64,000 bases of DNA from Eutreptiella sp. 'Long Island Sound 2002' (taxonomy: Eukaryota > Euglenozoa > Euglenophyceae > Eutreptiales > Eutreptiaceae). The position numbers and the translations under genes were made by a program. This document shows positions 56,502 to 64,000 of this stretch, piece by piece. The stretch lies in NCBI GenBank assembly GCA_964036045.1, contig OZ038395.1:11389298-11453297 (forward strand), in the 5' to 3' direction. The notes under the pieces were generated by a model, which saw only the letters and a list, made by a program, of their open reading frames with translations, did not search any database and had not been told where the DNA came from. How positions within the stretch are numbered: position 1 is the first letter of the stretch; every line of letters begins with the position of its first letter.

Positions 56502-58327
56502 TTTTATGCCTGCATTTATCATCTCTTACAGCCACCACAACTGGTCCCACAGCGGTACAATCATCATTCTGCCCAAACGAAGCGGTGAAAGGCAAAGCGC
56601 TGTTTGACCAGGAGGTGGTTGTTGCGCAAGGCGGTCGTTGCGCAAAGAGGGGGGGGGGGGGGGGGCTGACAGTCATCACGCACAAACGCTGCGCGGGGGT
56701 ACTCCAACCTGCGCGCCCAAACGCCCATCGGCCATTCAGACATATGCGCCCCAGCTCGGCAACGCACGCACGATGAGGAACACGCGCGCGCGCGCACAAT
56801 CAACATGGCAAACTCTTAATCAATCTGAGTGCTCCGATGTGGCACGGCAAACAGAGAGCATGCCAATACCCTCTTGGCCCCTTTCTGCAACGAAGATGAG
56901 TGACGATCAAACGCGTTTCAGCCCACAGCTCTGTTGGGCGGCGCCGGCCCCCCGCGGCGAGTGAGGCACACAAACGCGTACCGGGAAGAGGGTACGGGCC
57001 GATGCTACACCCCACCACAGATCCAGTCTACGTCTGTCACTGCTGACTTCAGGGACTGCATGCCCCGTCCCTCAGGAGGGCGTGTGCTTGAAGCCGTGAT
57101 GGCAGGTCCTGTGCGGCCTTCCCCCGGCCCATGGCAGGCAATATGCCACATGATGCACGGCTTTGACCGGTGCATGCGCGTCATGCGGGGAAGTTGCAAA
57201 ACCCCCGGTGCATGCATGGGATCTGCTCCCCCCCCCCCCCGAAGGAACTCTGGGCTATGTCACGTGTGCATAAGCGGCAAACAGCACAAAGCGCAGAAAG
57301 AAAATGGGCTCGTCAGTGGCCTATAAGACCATAGGTACCTTTCTGTCACAGAACATGAGACACGAAGATGCCTGTGGGTGGGCCACAGAGATGCAAAGCA
57401 GTGGGTGTGCAGTGGTACACCAGTGGCCGACGCTAAGCTTTACCCACTGGACCTGTTTACCCCCCCCCCCCCCGCCTGCTGTGGCAGACATGATCTGCCC
57501 AAAGGAGGTCATCATCCAGAAGACGGTGCCTTGAGACTCCTGTGACAGTGCCCTCAGGTCGGCCTTTGACGGGCAATTGGGTGACAGGATGGCTGGGCCC
57601 AGTCACAACCCCCACTCTGATGGTAGAGCCAAGGGTTCAGCAAATTCGGTACCTGCACCTTGGCCATTGCGGATTACCAGCGAGACCCATTGCCTAGTTC
57701 ACTGGATGGCGTTTTGCTGCTTCCTTCCTGGTTCCCTGAGCACCTGTCCTGCTCAGCTGCTACACACTCACCACTTTGAGTCCCAGGCCATCTGCAAGAT
57801 CATGCTCAATGACTCCTGCTTGGGAGCATCTGTAGCAAAAATATTGTCTCAACACTGGATGAGTGCTGCGACGCAGTCCCCCTCTCAATATCCTCCCCCC
57901 TGGACGCGCACCCTACTGAGGCTGCAATCAGATCCTGTTCCGATAAGCACTCCGCAGTGCGTGCAAGTCTGTGGATTGGGTTGACGAGGGTCCTCCCATT
58001 GGTATGCACCCAGCCGGCTCCTCGGTTGTTCCCGCCACCTCAGTTGGCAAGAGATATGGTCCCCTCCGCGAACATCCTACACAGCCAAAATATTTGAAAA
58101 ATGGCATTTTTGGCCCCGTTTGACAGATTTTCAAACTGCGGTCTGCCACTTGCGAAGCCTGTTCCCAGCCGTTTGTGTTGAGTTTCTTGTTCAAAACTTT
58201 GCGTGATCGTACTTCATAACATCCAACACAATGCACCAAAAGATATGTTTTGACGAAGTTGCAACAGTTCTGCAACATTGCCGGTGGGGCCCTGCCTCGC
58301 TTCACCAACAGCGGGTGATGGCTCTTG
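56502..58327. other. Spacer without a recognised gene
   Basis: It holds G- and C-runs at 56647-56664, 57230 and 57460. A 67-bp segment at 57977-58043 (GTTGACGAGGGTCCTCCCAT onward) is repeated at 61508-61574 without any difference I could see. A 135-codon frame at 57577-57984 has no domain and was not called. Confidence 0.35.
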
Positions 58328-58620
58328 GGGGGCATTTTCGCACAGCGCGCGCACAGCGCCAATTATTACGGTGATTATCCAGGTAACAACCCTGAAAACC
58401 ACCCACCTGCGGAATCATGCACAATCAATTCAAAACTCAACAACTCAAACATCTGATGCTTGCCATGGGTCCCAGGGACCTAAATTCTGCCCCCTATAGC
58501 CCCGTCTACTGCAGCAGCCATTCAATGACGTCCTTTCAATCTTCTGAACTTACCGAACTCCCGGTTGTGGAGAGCAGCCAACTTTTCGCACAGCGCGTGC
58601 ACAGCGCACGGTACGCCCCC
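58328..58620 (+). mobile_element. MITE family A, copy 3
   Basis: 293 bp from GGGGGCA to CGCCCCC, flanked by TTG at 58325-58327 and 58621-58623. It is co-linear with the other copies. Confidence 0.8.
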
Positions 58621-58731
58621 TTGATGGCCAACCATTCCTAATGGCCCGCATCGTGTGAGGGATCGAGGTGTGGGGACCGGGATAAGGATGGAGCTGGGCA
58701 GTAGGCGCGGGGCTGCAGGGGTCAATATGGA

Positions 58732-59005
58732 GCTGCAGGAGTAGGCATGGCACTGCAGGAGTAGGCATGGCCCTGCAGGAGTAGGCATGGCACTGCAGGA
58801 GTAGGCATGGCACTGCAGGAGTAGGCATGGCACTGCAGGAGTAGGCATGGCACTGCAGGAGTAGGCATGGCACTGCAGGAGTAGGCATGGCACTGCAGGA
58901 GTAGGCATGGCACTGCAGGAGTAGGCATGGCACTGCAGGAGTAGGCATGGCACTGCAGGAGTAGGCATGGCACTGCAGGAGTAGGCATGGCACTGCAGGA
59001 GAAGG
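58732..59005. repeat. 20-bp minisatellite, about 13 units
   Basis: Units of GGCACTGCAGGAGTAGGCAT repeat with almost no variation. Exceptions are GGCCCTGCAGG near 58770 and GAGAAGG at the right end. The minus-strand frames reading PTPAVPCLLLQCHAYSCSAM are translations of the repeat. Confidence 0.9.
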
Positions 59006-59226
59006 CATGGGCCTCGAAAGCTGGTTCCCTGGTTCCGGCATCATCTACCGTGGCAGCGCAGCCAAATGGCCTCCTTTTTTTTAACTCATGACCGAACTTC
59101 CAAGCGTCTGCCAAGCGTTCGCAAAGTAGGTGAAGGGTCAGCGACATCCCCGGACTTGGGGGTAAGGTCAGGGTGCCCTCTCCTCTTCCCTGTCTAAGTA
59201 AGTGGCCCCCTTTTGACTTGGGAAGG

Positions 59227-59604
59227 GCGGCTCTGTTGGCGGGCCCTCGATGGACATGGGTCGCCATTTTTGGGTCAGACCAAGATGAGCTGGCGTAGCC
59301 TGCTCACTTCGCAGTACTCGAGACAACGTCTCAGAATCAAGGTTCAGAGCTGTCCAGTGCTACGATGATCCCAAAATGGCCATGGTAGCGGATCTGACAC
59401 GCAGTGAGGATTAGCTGAGTCTGAAACCAGGTGATACAGTGGGAGACTGCCACGTCCGTAGGCTTCCCAGTGTGCACAAGGCACAAGACTGTAGGCTGAA
59501 AAAGACAGCGGTGTGAAGCCTGAAGAATGAGATGAATCAGCGGGTTGTAGTTCATACACTATCAGCTCTGTTGGCGGGCCCTCTATGGACACCGGTCGCC
59601 ATTT
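59227..59604. repeat. Direct repeat pair, 336 bp apart
   Basis: GCTCTGTTGGCGGGCCCTCG, then ATGGACATGGGTCGCCATTT, at 59229-59268 recurs with three changes at 59565-59604. The segment between shows no gene. Confidence 0.5.
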
Positions 59605-60447
59605 GCTGACACCCGTGACAGTGGCCAACCGTGGGACGGACGCGGATCAACTTGGCTGAAACGTGTCCGTGTCACGGTATTCATCGGGGCTGCTTCCCAG
59701 CGGGTTCGGTCCATGGGCCAGCGGTATTGGCACGTATTGGAGGTGTCGGTCGCGTGAGTGGCGTCCGGACTGTCGTTTTGGCAACGGCGCACTGGGGACC
59801 TCCCATTCGCTGGGGCCCCGCGCTTCCCGTGGCCGTTTGTCCCCATGCATGCGCCGCACTGCACACACCGTCTGCAGTGCTGGCGTATGGGGGCGCAGGG
59901 GGGAAATGGGCCTAGTCTTCGCACAGCGCGTGCACAGTGCACGGTGCGCCCCCTCTGGTTTGTGCCGTACACGTTGCCTTGTGGTAAACAGCCTGGCAGC
60001 AGGCGCACAGAGATTGGTCGGGGGCTGAAACGCGTCGTTGACAGGGCACGAAAATGGCATCGTCCCACATTTTTCAACCCTTGGACAGGCGACCGAACGT
60101 CATGGCCGTTGCGGGACCCGGAAAACTCCGCCTCGACCCCAGCACAGCCTCGCCTTGACAATCGACCTCGGCTCACAGCATGTCCGGAATCCAGGTCGGT
60201 CGCCTTCTTGACAGCGTCCGTATGCCTGCACAACGCCCAGCCGATGTGATGCCTGGGATGGCGAGGCGCCAGTTCGTCCGCTGCCCCATGCCGCTCTCCA
60301 TCACTGATCGCAACGGTTGCGTCTGCACAACCCGCAGCTGATGTTCCAAACGGACGGCGTCGAATGGCTTCGCAACGGCTGTGCCCACTCCACTCCACTG
60401 GAATAACACTGTTTGGCCTTTCTAGGCTGCACCGGAGCAGCGACATT
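59605..60447. other. Spacer with a lone MITE A right end
   Basis: Bases 59920-59953 (CTTCGCACAGCGCGTGCACA, then GGTGCGCCCCC) match only the right end of family A. No gene is supported. Long minus-strand frames here begin inside MITE A copy 4 and were rejected. Confidence 0.45.
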
Positions 60448-60762
60448 GGGGGCGTTTTCGCGCAGCGCGGGCACAGCGCGCGCACAGCGCCAATTATTAC
60501 GGTGATTATCCAGGTAACAACCCTGAAAACCACCAACCTGCGGAATCATGCACAATCAATTCAAAACTCAAAAATTCAAACATCTGATGCTTGCCATGGG
60601 TCCCAGGGACCTAAATTCTGCCCCCTATAGCCCCGTCCGCTGCAGCAGCCATTCAATGACGTCCTTTCAATCTTCTGAACTTACCGAACTCCCGGTGGTG
60701 GAGAGCAGCCAACTTTTCGCACAGCGCGCGCACAGCGTGTGCACAGCGCACGGTACGCCCCC
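60448..60762 (+). mobile_element. MITE family A, copy 4
   Basis: 315 bp from GGGGGCG to CGCCCCC. It is co-linear with the other copies but has extra GCACAGCGC units. Flanks are ATT and GGT, so no target duplication is visible. Confidence 0.75.
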
Positions 60763-62182
60763 GGTACCAACCTGAGTGCCATGACATGGCATCCCACGCA
60801 AGGGGCTTGCTCATCTTTTGCCGCAGCGCGTGCCGAGCCATCAGCCCCTATCCCATTGTCTGTCCCCCGTCCGCAAACGCATGCCGAGGACCATACGGCG
60901 GGCCCACAGCGCACGTCACATGCGGCCAGGGGTCCATGGGGCCCACCACCCCCTCGACCCTCGTATGCCTCACCCCTTGCCTCGGAGGGGGGGGGGGGGT
61001 GTTGCGGACATCAAATCGGCCTTGACACTGACATTGAACGCGCAATGGGGGGGTGCCCACCCCCGATCCCGGCGCGCCACAGCACCGCCAACCGTCGGCA
61101 TGACGGCAGCGTGATTCCGTCCCCATGTCCGTCGCAGGCGCCCCCCCCCCCCCCCCCCTGCGTGGCTTTCCCGACTTCACAGAACCACCACCGGGACGCC
61201 TGAGGGTGTGCGGAGGTTTGCGCAGCCCCCCGTTCCTGCCACCCTCCACAAGGAGAACCGGCGGTCAGGAACGCCAAGACGCAGAGGCCCGACGGGTGGA
61301 TTGTGCGCCGGCGGCATCTCTGGACCGCCAACGCTTCCTCTGGTGGCCCGTGGCGGACTGATTCAGACCAGGTCTGACTTTCAAAACCGACCCGGACCGC
61401 CCGGTGCCGGGGCTGTCGCACGCGCGCCGTGCGGACCTTCCCCCAACGGAAACCCGCACACCTCTGCACATATCAGCGGCGGGATAGCGCTGAGCGATCA
61501 CGACACGGGTTGACGAGGGTCCTCCCATTGGTATGCACCCAGCCGGCTCCTCGGTTGTTCCCGCCACCTCAGTCTCTTGTGTGACCCCGGGCCAGATGGG
61601 CGGGCGACGCGCGCAATTCGACTGAGAAGCCTCAACAGACAGAGACCCGCCCGGCCTCGACGGCCTGCTGAGCGTCCGGCGGAGAAACTGCATCTCATTA
61701 GGATTCAGTTCGGAGCCAGTGTGCCACTCGCTAATACCCGCCCCCTTCGGACATGGACCCGACTTGGGGCCGGCTCCACATCATCGTGTTTGAGGTGGCG
61801 GGCGCCAGTGGCGCGTCTACCGGCACGAGGTGGGTGCGGGCCTGTGGAGTGCGGGCCATTATCCCTTTGTGCTTACCCTTTGCGGTCCGGATGAAGATGC
61901 GTTGTGCAATACCAGACTGACCCAAACTGCGTGCACGAAATAACATCGGGGATCATCGAGGGCGCCTGCGGTCATCGGGTGCGCGCAGGCGACAGCAGCA
62001 ATACTCATCCTTGTCAGCGTTGGGTGGTGAGTCGGCCCTCGCGATTCGGAAACCTCCGATTCGCGACATGGGGGTAGGGAATGTGCAGTTTATTGCCGCT
62101 GTAGTACTTCGTCTGTCGCCTGCGCGCAGAGCAGACACTCCCTCAAACCTGCGGCCGGGGACTCTGAAGGGTGCCACAGACC
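60763..62182. other. Spacer without a recognised gene
   Basis: G- and C-runs at 60988 and 61140; the 67-bp repeat partner at 61508-61574. No domain or RNA gene was recognised. Confidence 0.35.
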
Positions 62183-62192
62183 CAGCGGATGG

Positions 62193-62533
62193 GGATCAAT
62201 GGTCGGTTCCGATAGACTGAATGTCCCCGCCATAGACAATTCCAGCCATTAGTCCAGCAGTACTGCGAAGTCCAATCAATGCACGTGTCCCCTTCTTGGT
62301 TGGGGTGCTCCACTATGTAATGTACAGTGAGGCGTTTTTTGCGGTTAGCTCTGCGGGTCACTTGAGTGCTTGTCCTTTCTGCCTACTCTATAGAACAACC
62401 AGGATCAATATGAAGCCCGGCCGTCCATGAGGTGTGGACTGCATTCATTGTACTACTTGCAAACTGACTGGGCTGCATAGCATGGCACTCATTCGGCCTG
62501 TCCCCTTCAGTTGCTGTTTAGTTTCAAACAGAG
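62193..62533 (+). mobile_element. Retroposon family K, copy 2, with target duplication
   Basis: 341 bp flanked by the direct repeat CAGCGGATGG at 62183-62192 and 62534-62543. A 10-bp duplication and no inverted ends point to copy-and-paste retroposition. No coding capacity and no A-tail are visible. The insertion lies 54 bp beyond the stop of the peptidase exon and so probably in its 3' untranslated region. Confidence 0.8.
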
Positions 62534-62596
62534 CAGCGGATGGCCCGCTCCGGGCATTCCGTGGCCTCGGGGTTGGGGTCGTGGGTGGCGCTGCAC

Positions 62597-63041
62597 TCAG
62601 GCGGGCATCAGCGGCCCACGGCGCATGCACTGGAAGGTCGGCGGCGTCGGCAACGGCAGCCCCATCATCTCGTACAGGAACGAGACGCGCACGGCGGCCT
62701 CCTGCGGGCTGAACATCCCGTAGTGCCCGCCGGCGGCCGCGGCGCGCACAACCACCAAATGGTTTCCGCGAGCGCGCCGGGCCCGGCTCGCGTACTTGAG
62801 GGCGTGCCGGTAGGGGCTCAGCGGGTCGTCGCAGCACATGGACAGGTAGGCGTGGGGCCAAGCCCGCACGGCATCCGCGTTCTCGTACGGGCAGTAGCCC
62901 AGGATCGCATCCCAGTCCGCGGGGCTGCCGAGGGGGTCCCCCCATTCGTCGCGCTCGTGCTGCGTCAGCGGCAGCGCCGGGTCGAGCATGATGCTGGACA
63001 CGTCCAAGAAAGGGGCGTCCAGGATCATGCAGCGGAAGAGC
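62597..63041 (-). CDS. Oligopeptidase-B-like S9 peptidase, last exon
   Basis: One 148-codon exon follows acceptor CTGTGCAG and encodes the C-terminal end of a prolyl-oligopeptidase-family serine peptidase, closest by eye to oligopeptidase B, which cuts small peptides after basic residues. It reads LFRCMILDAPFLDVSSIMLD, then LTQHERDEWGDPL, ILGYCPYENADAVRAWPHAY, LSMCCDDPLSPYRHALKYAS and AAAGGHYGMFSPQEAAVRVS, ending at TAG or similar after MRRGPLMPA. The Asp after LSMCC and the His in GGHYG match the catalytic Asp and His of the family. The Ser elbow (GxSxGG) must lie in an upstream exon, beyond the sequence I could assign and probably right of the window. A disputed point is only the exact subfamily. 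Confidence 0.8.
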
Positions 63042-64000
63042 CTGCACAGATTTGCAGTCGATGATACGGACACGCAGGGACACTGCCGGCTTCGAAGGCC
63101 TTGATTTGCCAGGGGGAACATCCTCCGCATCCAAGCACACCCCTCCTTGCAGCTCCACACCTACCCACCGGGGCCCCATCCCAACCCCTCAAGCATGGGG
63201 GGGCGCCCAGGTGCAGCCCTTGACCCCGACACCCCCTAAACATTTTGGCCCCTTGAAGAGGGGGGGGGGGGGGGCTGGCACCAAAAACACCAACCGCTAC
63301 CCCCTGCCGGGGCTGAGCCTCGTTGGCCCGATGTTCCATGAGTAACAAAGCACATTTGTCCCCATTGGTCCCGGTGGCGGGGGGAACGATCGATGTGGCC
63401 ACAAAATCAGAAGTGGCTGCACAAATCCTGCCCTCTTTGGGGCCCAGGGACAATGCCCAGAAAAAACTGAGCATTTTGAGTACAAACACATGGGGTCACC
63501 GGTTCTCCCGCCCTTTTAAATGGGGCACCAAAATTTTTCGGCGCCTGCCGCGCCGGCCAATGTCTCCATTTTGGCTTCTACGATGGTCAAGGCCTCTCAA
63601 ACATTTTGGCCCCCCAGAAGGGGGGGGGGGAGGTCAGGGCCTGCACTTGGGCGGACCCCGTGCCCTCAAGCTTCATCTCTACTCCCGCAGCGCCAATCCC
63701 CCCCCCCTTGCAGCCCCACCCCTACCCCCTGCAGCCCCCCCCTACCCCTCCATATGTACCCCCGCAGCTCTGTCCCTGACACTGCGGCCACCGGCGAGCG
63801 GTTGACCACCAACTGCCATCAGCTGACGCCGGCCGCTGTTGGTGAAGCGCCACCCTGTTCACCGCAGTCCTGCACGTTGGCATGCCGGCTGCGGGACGGC
63901 CGACGAATCATGGCGGCGCCTATCGGCCTCTCACCACCGAACGGTCTTTCCCGTCCTGACCTCCCTTGCCCCCCCCTTCCCTTCTCGTGGGAGGTTGTGC
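63042..64000. other. Probable intron and spacer of the peptidase gene
   Basis: No further peptidase exon was recognised. Contents: G-runs at 63258-63275 and 63619-63632, a weak satellite-unit relative (AAAATCAGAAGTGGCTGCAC) near 63402, and GGCGGCGCCTATCGGCCTCTC near 63913. Confidence 0.4.

Noticed and set aside
58732-59005. CRISPR-like regular spacing
   Set aside because: Pure 20-bp head-to-tail units without spacers, so a minisatellite.
58522-59267. Minus-strand proteins rich in PTPAVPCLLLQCHAYS repeats
   Set aside because: They are direct translations of the 20-bp minisatellite in several frames.
59583-60536. 317-codon minus-strand frame starting VVFRVVTWIITVIIGAV
   Set aside because: Its start lies inside MITE family A, and the same peptide appears wherever that MITE occurs (1133-1498, 58214-58402). 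The rest has no domain.

Overview
The window looks like nuclear DNA of a GC-rich, repeat-laden microbial eukaryote, probably an alga or other protist; the exact lineage cannot be read from it. The reasons are clear eukaryotic protein families (Mediator subunit MED31, an IRE1-type kinase/RNase), GT-AG introns whose exon phases match, several non-LTR retrotransposon fragments, small terminal-inverted-repeat (MITE-like) elements, and many long poly-C/poly-G runs. Nothing suggests operons, a virus or an organelle. Protein-coding sequence is a small part of the 64 kb.

Layout. 0-4 kb: a minus-strand gene for a Gly/Tyr/Met-rich, coiled-coil protein (three visible exons, 1709-3885) beside a 305-bp MITE. 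5-19 kb: a retrotransposon landscape. It holds a decayed minus-strand LINE reverse-transcriptase piece (5027-6069), a second copy with an internal inversion (7226-7970), an 85-bp satellite of about 54 units (8074-12716), a LINE RNase H/zinc-knuckle remnant (12900-13860), a small nuclear-looking ORF (14558-15034), and a nearly intact 4.1-kb LINE ORF2 (15215-19333). 19-23 kb: repeat debris with no recognised gene.

23.5-28.8 kb: the most interesting gene, a minus-strand IRE1-like protein kinase plus KEN ribonuclease. Its last large intron holds a 667-bp element with 31-bp terminal inverted repeats. One coding exon is cut by a 102-bp MITE flanked by TA duplications; taking out the MITE and one TA restores the reading frame exactly. 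An exon at 35539-36054 could be its 5' continuation, but this is weakly supported.

29-53 kb: mostly dispersed repeats (at least six families with two to four copies here), minisatellites and one orphan ORF at 43336. 53.8-54.3 kb: an intact single-exon MED31 gene. 55-62 kb: more MITEs and a 20-bp minisatellite. 62.6-63.0 kb: the last exon of an oligopeptidase-B-like S9 peptidase, with a 341-bp retroposon carrying a 10-bp target duplication just past its stop codon. The confident genes (IRE1-like, MED31, S9 peptidase) are all on the minus strand and share GC-rich codon use, but they show no functional clustering.
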